Below, piece by piece: positions 1 through 8,975 of a stretch of 46,954 nt of DNA. The translations under genes and the position numbers were made by a program. Each line of letters starts with the position of its first letter. Position 1 is the stretch's first letter. Origin of the DNA: an uncultured Eubacterium sp. (GTDB taxonomy: Bacteria; Bacillota; Clostridia; Oscillospirales; Acutalibacteraceae); the NCBI GenBank assembly GCA_905234495.1, contig CAJOHE010000014.1:52295-99248 (forward strand), written 5' to 3'. The notes beneath the pieces are model-generated. The model searched no databases. It saw nothing but the letters and a program-made list of their open reading frames with translations, and was not told the origin of the DNA.

Positions 1-99
1 AAAGCGCAGGAATACTTTATGTCTTCCGAGCATTTTTAACGCAGTATTACGCAAAAAGATGTTTTTTGAGGCTGTCAAATCCCTATGTTCAACGCCCTA
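1..99 (-). mobile_element. MITE-like element, copy 1 (cut by window edge)
   Basis: The reverse complement of bases 2-97 is identical to bases 14987-15082, the first 96 bases of a complete 271-bp element further right. The element end reads GGGCGTTGAACATAGGGATT on the minus strand. The rest lies beyond the window start. No coding capacity is visible, so it is probably a non-autonomous element (MITE-like). It begins two bases after a half-palindrome that looks like the 5' arm of the terminator of the adjacent minus-strand gene. Confidence 0.7.
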
Positions 100-115
100 C
101 GGACGTCTGTTTTTA
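98..115 (-). terminator. 5' half of an intrinsic terminator, interrupted by the MITE
   Basis: On the minus strand, directly after the stop codon of the membrane-protein gene, an A-run is followed by CAGACGTCCG. A matching CGGACGTCTG plus T-run would complete a terminator but is not next to it. The repeated element starts instead. By analogy with the complete copy at 14987-15257, the other arm should lie on the far side of the element, outside the window. Confidence 0.4.
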
Positions 116-655
116 TTTGAATATTCTTTTGATGTGCTTTTCGAGAATATTGCTGTAGAGAAACAGCAATCTGCCGAGTATTCTGTCGTAGAGGAAAAAG
201 ATGAGATTCATCGCAAGGGCGAAGATGAGTATGAAAATTCTGCCCTCGCCCTCTTCGAGAAACGGAATAGCAAAAACGAAAACAAGTATGAGCTGTCCCG
301 CGGCAAGAAGCGAGTTGAGGAAAAGAAATTTCAGAAGCACTCTCAAAAATGCGTTTTTAATTTTATTGAGGCTATCCTGAACGAGAGGATAGCAGCCGAA
401 GCAGAACACATACATTATTGCACATTCCCTGTCGGTCACTATCATAAGAGAGAGCAGACTTGTTGAAACGTAGGTTATTACCGCGCTTGAGGTGCCGAAG
501 GTTTTCTTTACCGCAATCAGAAGGAACCCTGCAAACATCGGGATTGTGTACGCGAGAAAGAACGCCGCGCCGCCGAGAAACAGAAGCGCCACCGACAGCG
601 CAGTTGACAGTCCGCAGACCGCAATCTGCGTTGATTTTTTAAGATTTTTGTCCAT
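113..655 (-). CDS. Small polytopic membrane protein, ECF S-component-like
   Basis: This 180-residue protein has about five or six hydrophobic segments, a short basic N terminus (MDKNLKKS) and a basic C terminus. Alternating hydrophobic helices and the overall size resemble S components of ECF vitamin transporters or similar small Clostridia membrane proteins, but no substrate motif can be named. The ATG at 655 is chosen because AGGTGA lies 6 bases upstream; a longer reading frame to 733 has no comparable ribosome site. It is transcribed divergently from the secreted-protein gene. Function unknown. Confidence 0.7.
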   Translation of the reverse strand: MDKNLKKSTQIAVCGLSTALSVALLFLGGAAFFLAYTIPMFAGFLLIAVKKTFGTSSAVITYVSTSLLSLMIVTDRECAIMYVFCFGCYPLVQDSLNKIKNAFLRVLLKFLFLNSLLAAGQLILVFVFAIPFLEEGEGRIFILIFALAMNLIFFLYDRILGRLLFLYSNILEKHIKRIFK

Positions 656-672
656 TAAATCACCTGAAAAAT

Positions 673-701
673 AAGATATCACATAAACTAAATTATGTAA
701 A
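673..701 (-). promoter_or_regulatory. Predicted promoter of the membrane-protein gene
   Basis: On the minus strand TTTACA (701-696) is followed after 17 bases by TATCTT (678-673), about 20 bases before the start codon. The fit is moderate. Confidence 0.4.
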
Positions 702-748
702 TAGTGTGAATAAGAAGTTAAATATTTGTTCAATTTTCACATTTTCTA

Positions 749-777
749 TTTACTTTTTTATATAAAATAATTATAAT
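749..777 (+). promoter_or_regulatory. Predicted sigma-A promoter of the secreted-protein gene
   Basis: TTTACT (749-754), a 17-base spacer, then TATAAT (772-777), 33 bases upstream of the GTG start. The region is strongly AT-rich. Confidence 0.6.
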
Positions 778-810
778 CATAATAGACACTTACAGAAGGA
801 GTGTGTTTCA

Positions 811-1923
811 GTGGATAACGAAAAGGATAAGGAAATCAAGAAGGAAACTGAGGAAAAAGCCGAAAAGAAAGGCGTCAGCATTTCCGAGGATAAAAAAGGC
901 ATAATTATAAAAATTGTTATCGCCGTAGTTGCAATCGCAGTTGTTATCGGCGGTGTTCTTTTCGCATGCACAAAAAGCGGCAGCGAAGAGACGACAAAGG
1001 AAGGACTTGAGGACGTTGAAGACGAATACGGCTTTGAGTACGAGGTTGTAACCGACGAGAACGGCGAGGCTGTTACCGATGAAAACGGCAACGAGGTAAC
1101 CACCGAGGTAGGCGTTAAGTACGGCAAGGACAAGAAGGGCAACAGAGTTGCTTATAAGCTTGACAAGAACGGCGAGTACGTTACCGACGCAAACGGCGAA
1201 AAGGTTACCGTTCCTATCGACGACAACGGCGACACCACAACAAAGGGCGAAACCGCAAACAAGGGTTCAACGGTTACATCGGGTAAATTCACAACCGAAA
1301 AGACCGAAAAGCCCACCGGCACCACGGATTCACACAACAAGGAAACCCAGAGCGGCACAAGCGCATACGACGGCGACGAGGTTATCCCGACGACCGACGC
1401 CAGCGGCGAAGCCGTAAACTTCTCTCAGGCAGACCTTGAAATACTCAAGCAGATGCTCGAGGTTCCCTATCTCTATCTCGGAAGCTATGAGAGCGGCAAG
1501 GGCGACCCCGTTCCGATTAGCATAGCGGCAAACACGGCTGTATGGATGGCGGCAAGAAGCAGCGGCGATATGTCCGACTCATCGGGTCCGCTCACCTACT
1601 CGGCAAACGAGATAGTTCTCGACCTATTCAAATACTACGGACAGACGGTTGTAAACTTCAAGTCGCAGTGCAACACCTATGCAGTAGGCGCAAACGCACC
1701 GATAACTTACTCAAAGGAAGGCGACACGTTTACGATTACGGGCTTTACGGCGCCTGTTCAGCGCGTATCAATCACCTCTGTTGAGGACCTCGGCAACAAC
1801 AATTTCTACAAGGTTACGGCAACAGTAACGGGATGTAAGAAGGACAAGGTTGTTGCAATCGTGCAGAAAAACAGACTTGAGCCGAGCCTCGGTTTCTCAA
1901 TCAAAGCGCTCAAGTGGACATAA
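811..1923 (+). CDS. Membrane-anchored extracellular protein with VTDxNGE repeats
   Basis: A 370-residue protein. It has a charged cytoplasmic N terminus (residues 1-29), one hydrophobic anchor (about 30-51, ending LFACTKSG), then an acidic linker with short tandem motifs of the type VTDENGE, VTDANGE and DDNGD (about 75-145). A Thr/Lys-rich stretch follows (about 145-185) and then a globular C-terminal domain (about 195-370) that I do not recognise. The sequence suggests a surface protein with a flexible stalk. The GTG start at 811 is supported by AGAAGGAG at 794-801. It stands alone, with its own promoter and a strong terminator. Confidence 0.75.
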   Translation: MDNEKDKEIKKETEEKAEKKGVSISEDKKGIIIKIVIAVVAIAVVIGGVLFACTKSGSEETTKEGLEDVEDEYGFEYEVVTDENGEAVTDENGNEVTTEVGVKYGKDKKGNRVAYKLDKNGEYVTDANGEKVTVPIDDNGDTTTKGETANKGSTVTSGKFTTEKTEKPTGTTDSHNKETQSGTSAYDGDEVIPTTDASGEAVNFSQADLEILKQMLEVPYLYLGSYESGKGDPVPISIAANTAVWMAARSSGDMSDSSGPLTYSANEIVLDLFKYYGQTVVNFKSQCNTYAVGANAPITYSKEGDTFTITGFTAPVQRVSITSVEDLGNNNFYKVTATVTGCKKDKVVAIVQKNRLEPSLGFSIKALKWT

Positions 1924-1935
1924 GATAAAAAAGAT

Positions 1936-1964
1936 GGGGCGGCCTTCGGTCGCCCGTATTTTTT
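1936..1964 (+). terminator. Intrinsic terminator after the secreted-protein gene
   Basis: A GC-rich stem (GGGCGGCC with GGTCGCCC) closed by a TTC tetraloop-type turn, followed by a run of T residues, 13 bases after the stop codon. Confidence 0.85.
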
Positions 1965-1984
1965 AGGATATTCGGGGAAGGAAT

Positions 1985-3097
1985 ATGAGTACATTCAACG
2001 TTGAACTGAAAAGGGTTGTTGACGACAGCTACGATATAGAAATAGGCTACGCCCTTGAAAATAAGCTTGCAAAGGATATTGAAAGCGGTCTTGCGGGAAA
2101 CGTGAAAAAATTTGCGGTAATCACCGACACAAACGTTTATCCCCTCTACGCAAAGCCGATTGCGGACCTTATGAAAAGCAGGGGCTTTGACTGCGACGTC
2201 TTTGTTTTTGAGGCGGGTGAAAAGAGCAAAACCCGCGAGACGAAGGCGATAATTGAGGACGAAATGCTTTCAAAGGGCTATCGCAGGGACTGCTGCATTA
2301 TCGCGGTCGGAGGCGGCGTTGTGACCGACCTTGCGGGATTTATCGCAGGCACATACGGCAGGGGCGTTCCGTTTATCAACTACGCCACCACCCTTCTCGC
2401 CGCGGCTGACGCTTCAGTCGGCGGAAAGACAGCTGTGGACACTCCCCTTGCAACAAACTTAATCGGGCTTTTCAATCAGCCGAAGAAGGTTTACATCGAC
2501 ATTGCCTGCTGGAAAACTCTGCCTGAAAGAGAGGTTTCCTGCGGTCTTGCGGAAACGATTAAACACGCCTGCCTTGCAAGCGGTGAGCTTTTTGAATATC
2601 TTGAAAAGAATATGGACGCTCTTCTTAATATTGACAGAGAGCCCTGCGAGCATATCGCGGACGAAAACTGCAAAATCAAGTACAGTGTAGTTATGAAGGA
2701 CGAAAGAGAATCAGGGCTTCGCGAGGTGCTCAATCTCGGGCACACGGTCGGCAGAGCGGTTGAAACCGTGAGCGGTTACAGACTGCTTCACGGCGAGGCT
2801 GTTGCGATAGGACTTACGGCGGAAGTTATGCTTTCAAAAAAGCTCGGATATATGAGCGATGACGAGGCGCAGAGAGTTGTTGACCTTCTGAAACGCGCCA
2901 AGCTTCCGACGGGAATTCCCGATTATATCAACAGAGAAGAGCTCGTGAGAAAGCTTTACACGGACAAGAAGGTGCGCGACGGAAAGCTCAGATTTGTCAT
3001 TCAGAGGGGCATTGGCGAAATCGTTCAGTTTGGCGACAACGTTTACGCCACGCCGATTGACGAGGAAACCGCAAGAGAAATAATTAATATTATATAA
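1985..3097 (+). CDS. aroB: 3-dehydroquinate synthase
   Basis: AroB converts DAHP to 3-dehydroquinate, the second step of the cytosolic shikimate pathway to aromatic amino acids. The 370-residue length is normal. Visible family signatures are the NAD-binding GGGVVTDLAGFIAGTYGRG (about 100-118), the ATTLLAAADASVGGKTAVD substrate loop (about 125-143) and the metal-ligand histidine in NLGHTVGRAVE (about 248-258) with a second in LLHGEAVAIG. The ATG at 1985 follows GGGGAAGG. The gene lies between two terminators with no other aro gene nearby, so it appears monocistronic. Confidence 0.95.
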   Translation: MSTFNVELKRVVDDSYDIEIGYALENKLAKDIESGLAGNVKKFAVITDTNVYPLYAKPIADLMKSRGFDCDVFVFEAGEKSKTRETKAIIEDEMLSKGYRRDCCIIAVGGGVVTDLAGFIAGTYGRGVPFINYATTLLAAADASVGGKTAVDTPLATNLIGLFNQPKKVYIDIACWKTLPEREVSCGLAETIKHACLASGELFEYLEKNMDALLNIDREPCEHIADENCKIKYSVVMKDERESGLREVLNLGHTVGRAVETVSGYRLLHGEAVAIGLTAEVMLSKKLGYMSDDEAQRVVDLLKRAKLPTGIPDYINREELVRKLYTDKKVRDGKLRFVIQRGIGEIVQFGDNVYATPIDEETAREIINII

Positions 3098-3130
3098 AAA
3101 ACGGTGGGTTCAAAAACCCACCGTTTTATT
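3097..3130. terminator. Bidirectional terminator between aroB and rpiB
   Basis: A 10-bp perfect stem ACGGTGGGTT (3101-3110) / AACCCACCGT (3115-3124) with loop CAAA. It is preceded by A residues and followed by T residues, so it can end both convergent transcripts. Confidence 0.85.
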
Positions 3131-3131
3131 T

Positions 3132-3581
3132 TTAGTATAACTTTTCACCGTTTTCGATTGCCGTAATCTGGTCGACTCTCTTCTGATGACGTCCGCCCTC
3201 AAATTCCGTTTTGAGGAAAACCTCAACAAGCTCGGTTGCAAGTCCGGGACCGATTACCCTCGCGCCCATACAGAGCACGTTTGCATCGTTGTGAGCCCTC
3301 GTATATTTCGCGCTGAAATAATCCGAGCAGGCGCAGGCGCGGATTCCCTTGACCTTATTCGCCGCCATTGAAATGCCAATGCCAGTGCCGCAACAGAGAA
3401 TTGCCATATCGCATTCCCCTGCCACGACCTTGTCGCAGGCTTTCTGAGCGCTTATTGCATAGTCGAAGCGCTCGGGCGAATAGCAGCCGACGTCAATATA
3501 TTTAATATTCTTTTCGTGAAGATATGCGCGTACTTCTTCCTTTAACGGGAAGCCTGCGTGGTCAGAACCAATAGCAATCAT
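3132..3581 (-). CDS. rpiB: Ribose-5-phosphate isomerase B
   Basis: RpiB interconverts ribose 5-phosphate and ribulose 5-phosphate in the non-oxidative pentose phosphate pathway. The 149-residue protein begins IAIGSDHAGFPLK, carries the catalytic Cys region AILCCGTGIGISMAANK and the HNDANVLCMGARVIG motif, and has the normal length. The ATG at 3581 has AAGGAGAG upstream, lying inside the end of tsaB. It is the last gene of the fhs-tsaE-tsaB-rpiB operon and ends at a shared terminator. Confidence 0.93.
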   Translation of the reverse strand: MIAIGSDHAGFPLKEEVRAYLHEKNIKYIDVGCYSPERFDYAISAQKACDKVVAGECDMAILCCGTGIGISMAANKVKGIRACACSDYFSAKYTRAHNDANVLCMGARVIGPGLATELVEVFLKTEFEGGRHQKRVDQITAIENGEKLY

Positions 3582-3583
3582 AA

Positions 3584-4258
3584 TTAACTCTCCTTATTTT
3601 TACGTTTCAGCTCGCGCTCAGCCTGCGACATTCTGAGATATGTCGGCATCAGCGCCTTGGCTGAAATCTTTTCTTTACCCAAAGCCGCTTTTGATACGCC
3701 GATACCGTTCTGATATCCGCGCTCGCCTTCGGCAAGTTCTGCATTTTCAAGAGCGAGGTTTTCATAGCATAGCTTTGCACCGTCGCCCGCGATGATAACT
3801 CTTTCAATGGCTTCAAGTTCTTTTGAAAGCTCGTCAATCGCAATCGCCCTGTCGGGGCAAAGCCTCTCGATTTTACCGTTTTCAGCCCTGAAAAGCGCAT
3901 TGTAAAACTGCATACGCCTTGCGTCCATAACGGCGCAAATAACCGCATTTTCGTCGGTGAAGTTATATGCAATAGCCTCAAGGGTTGAAACGGGAATACA
4001 GGGCACGTTCCCTGCAAAGGCAAGACCTTTGACGGTTGCAACGCCTATTCTCACGCCCGTAAACGAGCCCGGACCCGCGGTTATCGCAATCGCGTCAAGC
4101 TCTGAATAGCTATGCCCTTCCATTACCCTTTTTATCATCGGAAGAAGGGTTTCGCTGTGGGTGAGGCCCGTGTTCTGAAATTCACTTTTTATTACCACAT
4201 CGCCGTCGGTAAGCGCCGCTGAGGCAGTCACCGCCGACGAATCAACGGATAAAAGCAT
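3584..4258 (-). CDS. tsaB: tRNA threonylcarbamoyladenosine biosynthesis protein TsaB
   Basis: TsaB is the inactive ASKHA-fold partner of TsaD in the complex that forms t6A37 on ANN-decoding tRNAs. At 224 residues it has the expected N-terminal pattern LLSVDSSAVTASAAL, then ITAGPGSFTGVRIGVATVKGLA (about 60-80) and a metal/dimer-region histidine-rich helix near TGLTHSETLLPMI. Its start codon overlaps the tsaE stop codon (TAATG), so translation is probably coupled. The tsaD partner is not in this window. Confidence 0.93.
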   Translation of the reverse strand: MLLSVDSSAVTASAALTDGDVVIKSEFQNTGLTHSETLLPMIKRVMEGHSYSELDAIAITAGPGSFTGVRIGVATVKGLAFAGNVPCIPVSTLEAIAYNFTDENAVICAVMDARRMQFYNALFRAENGKIERLCPDRAIAIDELSKELEAIERVIIAGDGAKLCYENLALENAELAEGERGYQNGIGVSKAALGKEKISAKALMPTYLRMSQAERELKRKNKES

Positions 4259-4689
4259 TATTCTTCCTCGTTTTTCCTGTATATTTTAAACTTTCTCTCG
4301 TCCTCGCCGAGACGTTCGATTTCAATGACAATCGCGTCGTCGGGAAGCTCGCCGTAGATATTTTCACTCCACTCGATAGCAAGATATGCGTCGGTGTCGA
4401 GATAGTCGAAGAAGCCCGTTGAATAGAGGTCGCCCCAGCTTTCGACGCGGTACATATCAAAGTGGTGAAGCGTGTTTTCCTTACCGACGTAGGTATTGCA
4501 GAGCGCAAAGGTCGGCGAGGACACGGGGGCGTCTATCCCAAGCCCTTTGGCAAGCCCCGTTGTGAACGCGGTCTTGCCCATACCGAGGTCGCCGACAAAC
4601 GCGACAACGCTTCCCTTCTCAAGAGTTTTTGCAAACTCTTCGGCGAGGGCTACGGTTTCATCATAGCTTTTTGTAACGTATTCCTTCAT
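4258..4689 (-). CDS. tsaE: tRNA t6A ATPase TsaE
   Basis: TsaE is the P-loop ATPase of the t6A synthesis complex with TsaB and TsaD. The 143-residue protein shows the Walker A sequence GDLGMGKTAFTTG (about 33-45), the switch-like SPTFALCN and the HHFDMYRVES region, followed by IEWSENI, all typical of the family. It overlaps fhs upstream (TGATG) and tsaB downstream (TAATG), so the three are tightly coupled. Confidence 0.93.
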   Translation of the reverse strand: MKEYVTKSYDETVALAEEFAKTLEKGSVVAFVGDLGMGKTAFTTGLAKGLGIDAPVSSPTFALCNTYVGKENTLHHFDMYRVESWGDLYSTGFFDYLDTDAYLAIEWSENIYGELPDDAIVIEIERLGEDERKFKIYRKNEEE

Positions 4690-6359
4690 CAGAAAAGACC
4701 TACCGTGTTGCCGTTTTCGTCAATGTCGATGCTGTATGCGGCGGGCTGCTTTGAAAGACCGGGCATTGTCATAATTGAGCCTGTCTGACAAACAAGGAAG
4801 CCCGCGCCGTTTGAGAGATTTGCGGACGATACCGTGATTCTGAAATCCTTAGGTCTGCCAAGCATCGCAGGGTTATCCGAAAGGCTGTACTGAGTCTTTG
4901 CCATACATACGGGGATTTTGTCCGCGCCGAGGGCGATGAACTCGTCAATGCTCTTTTTAGCCTCTTTGGTATAATCCACGCCGTCAGCGCCGTAAATCTC
5001 TTTTGCGATTGTTTCAATCTTGTCGTAAACGGGCATATCGAGGTCGTAAAGAGGATGGTAGTTATTCTCTTTTTCGCAAGCCTCTACAACCTTGTTTGCA
5101 AGCTCAACGGAGCCTGCGCCGCCGTCCTTGAAGCAGTCGGTCAGAGCGAAGTCCGCACCGTTATCGGCGCAAAGCTTTTTAACAAATTCAAGCTCTTCAT
5201 CGGTGTCCTCGTTGAAATGGTTGATAGCAACAACAACGGGAACGCCAAACTTTTTGAGATTTGAGATGTGGGCGATAAGGTTTTCGCTTCCCTTTTCAAG
5301 AGCCGCCATATCGTATGTTGTCTTAAGCGCGTCCTTCGGGGTTCCGCCGTTATACTTCATCGAGCGGACTGTTGAAACGAGAACGACGCAGGAAGGCGTC
5401 AGCCCAGCAAAGCGGCACTTGATGTCGAGGAATTTTTCCGCGCCGAGGTCCGAGCCGAAGCCCGCCTCGGTGATACAGTAATCGCCGAGTTTGAGAGCCG
5501 TCTTTGTGGCACGGATTGAGTTGCAGCCGTGAGCGATATTTGCAAACGGACCGCCGTGCATAATTGCGGGAGTGTTTTCAAGAGTCTGAACGAGATTCGG
5601 CTTGAGAGCGTCCTTAAGAAGAACGGTCATCGCGCCGTTTGCGTTGATGTCTCTGCAATATACGGGCTTGCCGTCGTAGGTGTACGCTACGAGGATATTG
5701 CCGAGCCTTCTCTTGAGGTCGAACAAATCCTCGGCAAGGCAGAGAATTGCCATAACCTCGGATGCAACCGTAATGATGAAATGGTCCTCTCGCGGAACGC
5801 CGTTGAGCTTTCCGCCGAGTGAGCACACGATATTGCGAAGCGCCCTGTCGTTCATATCGAGGCAGCGCTTGATAAGTACCCTTCTCTGGTCAATACCGAG
5901 AACGTTACCCTGCTGAATATGGTTGTCGAGGATTGCGCACATAAGATTGTTTGCGCTTGTGATGGCGTGCATATCGCCCGTGAAATGCAGGTTTATGTCT
6001 TCCATCGGGACAACCTGTGAATATCCGCCGCCTGCTGCGCCGCCCTTGATTCCGAACACGGGACCGAGAGAGGGCTCGCGAAGAGCGATAACGGCATTTT
6101 TGCCGATTTTATTCATACCCTGACCGAGACCGATTGAAACGGTGGTCTTGCCCTCGCCTGCGGGCGTGGGGTTAACGGCGGTAACGAGAACGAGCTTGCC
6201 GTCCTCATTGTCCTTTATTCTTTCAAGAAGGTCGTCAGAGAGCTTTGCCTTGTAGTGACCGTAGGGCTCAAGCTCGTCTTCCTTAATTCCTATTTTAGCG
6301 GCAACATCCTTTATTTTAAGCATTTTTGCCTGCTGCGCGATTTCAATATCAGTAAGCAT
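4689..6359 (-). CDS. fhs: Formate--tetrahydrofolate ligase
   Basis: FTHFS joins formate to tetrahydrofolate using ATP, feeding one-carbon metabolism or the methyl branch of the Wood-Ljungdahl pathway. Visible motifs are the nucleotide loop [17 protein letters not shown] (about 67-83), [24 protein letters not shown] (about 95-118) and C-terminal [10 protein letters not shown]...[10 protein letters not shown]. The start is taken at 6359, giving 556 residues, because AAGGAG sits 7 bases upstream; an earlier in-frame ATG at 6377 would place that ribosome site inside the gene. First gene of the operon with the t6A genes and rpiB, a mix with no obvious shared pathway. Confidence 0.95.
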   Translation of the reverse strand: MLTDIEIAQQAKMLKIKDVAAKIGIKEDELEPYGHYKAKLSDDLLERIKDNEDGKLVLVTAVNPTPAGEGKTTVSIGLGQGMNKIGKNAVIALREPSLGPVFGIKGGAAGGGYSQVVPMEDINLHFTGDMHAITSANNLMCAILDNHIQQGNVLGIDQRRVLIKRCLDMNDRALRNIVCSLGGKLNGVPREDHFIITVASEVMAILCLAEDLFDLKRRLGNILVAYTYDGKPVYCRDINANGAMTVLLKDALKPNLVQTLENTPAIMHGGPFANIAHGCNSIRATKTALKLGDYCITEAGFGSDLGAEKFLDIKCRFAGLTPSCVVLVSTVRSMKYNGGTPKDALKTTYDMAALEKGSENLIAHISNLKKFGVPVVVAINHFNEDTDEELEFVKKLCADNGADFALTDCFKDGGAGSVELANKVVEACEKENNYHPLYDLDMPVYDKIETIAKEIYGADGVDYTKEAKKSIDEFIALGADKIPVCMAKTQYSLSDNPAMLGRPKDFRITVSSANLSNGAGFLVCQTGSIMTMPGLSKQPAAYSIDIDENGNTVGLF

Positions 6360-6390
6360 AGATTTACTCCTTATCATTTTGCTGACAAAT

Positions 6391-6419
6391 ATTATAACAT
6401 AATCATTATTAATTATAAA
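6391..6419 (-). promoter_or_regulatory. Predicted promoter of the fhs operon
   Basis: On the minus strand TTTATA (6419-6414), 17 bases, then a consensus TATAAT (6396-6391), about 31 bases before the fhs start codon. Confidence 0.5.
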
Positions 6420-6453
6420 GGGGGAAATTTTAAAAGTTTTAATACATTCACAC

Positions 6454-6482
6454 TTGAAAAGGGCGGATAGTTCTTATATAAT
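6454..6482 (+). promoter_or_regulatory. Predicted sigma-A promoter of rodA
   Basis: TTGAAA (6454-6459), 17-base spacer, TATAAT (6477-6482), 38 bases upstream of the start codon. A strong match to consensus. Confidence 0.75.
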
Positions 6483-6519
6483 ATAATTCAAAGAATTTGA
6501 GAGGAGGTATGCGTACTTA

Positions 6520-7662
6520 ATGGAGCAAAGAAAAACCGGATATTTTAACTCGCTTGATTATATCACCGTTATTACGGCGATAACCGCTTCGGCATTCGGG
6601 CTTATGCTCGTTTACAGCGCAACCTACTCAACTCTCAAGGACGGAGCGCTTTTTTCAAGCGACGTGAGGTCGATGTTTATTTCGGTAATTCTCGGTCTCG
6701 GCGTTGCGCTCGTGGTGTCAAACGTCGACTACGAAATTATCTCGAAGTACTGGCCCGTCATAGCGGCGGGATGCGTCGGACTTATGGTGTTTACGATGTT
6801 CTTCGGCGTTGCGCCGTCGGCAAGGCAGGACGCAAGGTCGTGGCTTGATTTGAAGGTGTTCTACTTTCAGCCGTCAGAGCTTCTCAAGGTGGGCTTCATC
6901 ATTTCGTTTTCCTATCACCTTGACAGGGTCAAGAACAACATCAACAGAATTAAGACGATTGTTCCCCTCGTTATTCACGGAATGATTCCGATTGTGCTTG
7001 TTATCGCAACGGGCGACGCGGGCTCGGCGCTCATCTTTATGCTGATGTTCATCGGAATGCTCTTTTTTGCTAAGGTAAACATAGGCTATTTCGTTGCGGG
7101 AATATGCGCGCTCATCGTCGGCTTTGCCGTTGCGTGGCGGTTTGGCATAATCAATGGAATTCAGCGTGAGAGAATTACCGCTCTGTTTTATCCCGACCTC
7201 TACAAGGACACGCTCTACCAGCAGACAAACGGAAAAATCGCGCTCGGAAGCGGCGGCTTTTCAGGGCAGGGTTACCTCAATGGCACGATGACCCAGGGCG
7301 GGCTCGTTCCCGAAAATCAGAACGATATGGTTCTCACCGTTGCAGGTGAGGAATTCGGATATATTGGCGCTATGGCAGTTATTCTGATTCTTCTCGTGCT
7401 TATCCTCAAGGTACTCAACACCGGACTTCACGCAAGGGATAACGTGGGTTATCTGATGTGCAGCGGCATTTCGGTAATGCTTTTTGCACAGATGTTTATC
7501 AACGTGGGAATGGAACTTTCGTGGCTTCCGTGTATCGGAATCACGCTTCCCCTGTTCTCGGCAGGCGGCTCATCGTCGCTGTGTATCTATCTCGCGCTCG
7601 GAATTGAAATGAGCGTTTACAGATATTCAAAGGCGCACGGAAACGCGCTGCTGTACAATTAA
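6520..7662 (+). CDS. rodA: FtsW/RodA-type peptidoglycan glycosyltransferase
   Basis: A SEDS-family membrane enzyme that polymerises lipid II into glycan strands, working with a class B PBP. The 380-residue polytopic protein carries QQTNGKIALGSGGFSGQGYLNG (about 238-259) and PENQNDMVLTVAGEEFGY, where the Asp corresponds to the catalytic SEDS aspartate. The family-typical GGSSSLCIYLALGIEMS is near the end. RodA rather than FtsW is inferred from the short N terminus and isolated position; no PBP gene is nearby. GAGGAGGT lies 11 bases before the ATG. It is monocistronic, with a clear promoter and terminator. Confidence 0.85.
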   Translation: MEQRKTGYFNSLDYITVITAITASAFGLMLVYSATYSTLKDGALFSSDVRSMFISVILGLGVALVVSNVDYEIISKYWPVIAAGCVGLMVFTMFFGVAPSARQDARSWLDLKVFYFQPSELLKVGFIISFSYHLDRVKNNINRIKTIVPLVIHGMIPIVLVIATGDAGSALIFMLMFIGMLFFAKVNIGYFVAGICALIVGFAVAWRFGIINGIQRERITALFYPDLYKDTLYQQTNGKIALGSGGFSGQGYLNGTMTQGGLVPENQNDMVLTVAGEEFGYIGAMAVILILLVLILKVLNTGLHARDNVGYLMCSGISVMLFAQMFINVGMELSWLPCIGITLPLFSAGGSSSLCIYLALGIEMSVYRYSKAHGNALLYN

Positions 7663-7672
7663 ACATACAAAG

Positions 7673-7699
7673 AAAAGGATGGCAAATGCCATCCTTTTT
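7673..7699. terminator. Bidirectional terminator between rodA and cdaR
   Basis: AAAAGGATGGC / GCCATCCTTTT stem with loop AAAT and T-runs available on both strands, between two convergent genes. Confidence 0.85.
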
Positions 7700-7700
7700 A

Positions 7701-8975
7701 TTATTCGTAGAGATTTACGTTTACAAGGTATTCGCCGTAAACCCAGCAGGTGTTTGAGCCGTCTATCGAAAGAAGCGCTTTATAGGAGTTTACGCCGAGG
7801 CTTGCTTCATCATCGTCAACCGAAGCGAGGTCGACAACAATGGAAATGTTGCCCGCTTCAACCTGCTCTATACTTCCTTCCATACCCACAACGGTAACCT
7901 CGTAGCTGCTTAAGCCCTCAACGGAATATTTGTAGCCGTCGGGCGCGTTTGTCACAACTACGTTGCCGGTGTTTACAGAAAGCGTTTTGGTTGTATAGGT
8001 GTCGGGAACGGTGACGGTTGCCGTAATCGTCTTGATATTGTCAAGCACTACGATGCTTTCAAGTTCCTGAACGTTGAACGTGAAGGTGTTTTCGCCGACC
8101 GTGAGCTGGGAATAATCAATCGTGCCTATATTTGCACTCTTGATATTCGCATCTTCGAGCACTCCCGCATTTACCTGCGTTACGTCGTAGGTGACCTGAA
8201 AATCGCTTGTAAGCCCCGTGGGTTTGTTTGCAAGCGAGGTCGTAACATCAAGCTTGGTGTGCTTTAAAACCGGAATGGTTACCGAAACGGCGTCGCCGCC
8301 CTCGTTGATTGAGATATAGTCAACCTTATTGCCGTATGCGTCAATCGGCTTGAGGTCGAGGTCTACGGTCTTTGTTTCGGTCAGAAGCTCGGAAAATCTC
8401 ACGTCCGCAACAACGTCGTAAACATTTGCGATATAGGTCTGCGGTCCCGTGAGGGTTACCGTGCTTTCGCTGAGAAGAGGCTCGCCCATAACGTAGCCTT
8501 CCTCGACGTAGTTATCCTGGGGATAGTTTACCGAAACGTCCATAACCTTTGAGTCCTCAACGTCAAAGAACGCATGGTAGGTTGTCGGGTAGTAGCTTTC
8601 AATCTGATAGTCCGTACTGTCGGTAGTGACGTTAATCGGAACGTCAAGAAAACCGTTTGTAGTGATTGCGTTAGTCTGAAGGGATACGTTGATGTTATCC
8701 TCTTTCAAATCCCTTGCGAGATACTTTTTACAGCTGACTGTCACCTCAATGTCAAGTGCGGAATCGCCGTAGCATTTAAGCCCGAGCTGATCCGCAGCCG
8801 AGCCCTTGAGGTCGACGTTAAGAGGAACCGTCAGCGTTTTTGTCGTAAGAGGCGACAGATTCATCGAGGTTGCAATCCAGATGATAACGGCTAGGATTAT
8901 CGAGCTGATAATCAGATATTTGTCGTTGAATACAAGCTTTCTGAGAGTGAACTCTTTTTTCTTCTTTTCTGCCAT
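7701..8975 (-). CDS. cdaR: YbbR-domain protein, CdaA regulator
   Basis: CdaR is a membrane-anchored extracellular YbbR-repeat protein that modulates the diadenylate cyclase CdaA. The 424-residue sequence has a basic N terminus (MAEKKKKEFTLRKL), one membrane helix (about 20-40, IISSIILAVIIWIATS) and then about four beta-rich repeats with the recurring signature TVTLTGP and DLKPIDAYGNKV. The start overlaps the cdaA stop codon (TAATG). Only the first two genes of the usual cdaA-cdaR-glmM cluster are here; glmM is absent and the transcript ends at a terminator. Confidence 0.88.
   Translation of the reverse strand: MAEKKKKEFTLRKLVFNDKYLIISSIILAVIIWIATSMNLSPLTTKTLTVPLNVDLKGSAADQLGLKCYGDSALDIEVTVSCKKYLARDLKEDNINVSLQTNAITTNGFLDVPINVTTDSTDYQIESYYPTTYHAFFDVEDSKVMDVSVNYPQDNYVEEGYVMGEPLLSESTVTLTGPQTYIANVYDVVADVRFSELLTETKTVDLDLKPIDAYGNKVDYISINEGGDAVSVTIPVLKHTKLDVTTSLANKPTGLTSDFQVTYDVTQVNAGVLEDANIKSANIGTIDYSQLTVGENTFTFNVQELESIVVLDNIKTITATVTVPDTYTTKTLSVNTGNVVVTNAPDGYKYSVEGLSSYEVTVVGMEGSIEQVEAGNISIVVDLASVDDDEASLGVNSYKALLSIDGSNTCWVYGEYLVNVNLYE

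Noticed and set aside
59..466. 135-residue plus-strand frame at the left edge
   Set aside because: It runs through the MITE end and antisense to a membrane-protein gene; the composition is Lys/Glu-rich as expected for an antisense frame of hydrophobic codons.
6509..6520. ATG CGT ACT TAA mini-ORF before rodA
   Set aside because: It follows the GAGGAGGT site with no spacer, so the ribosome would use the ATG at 6520 instead.
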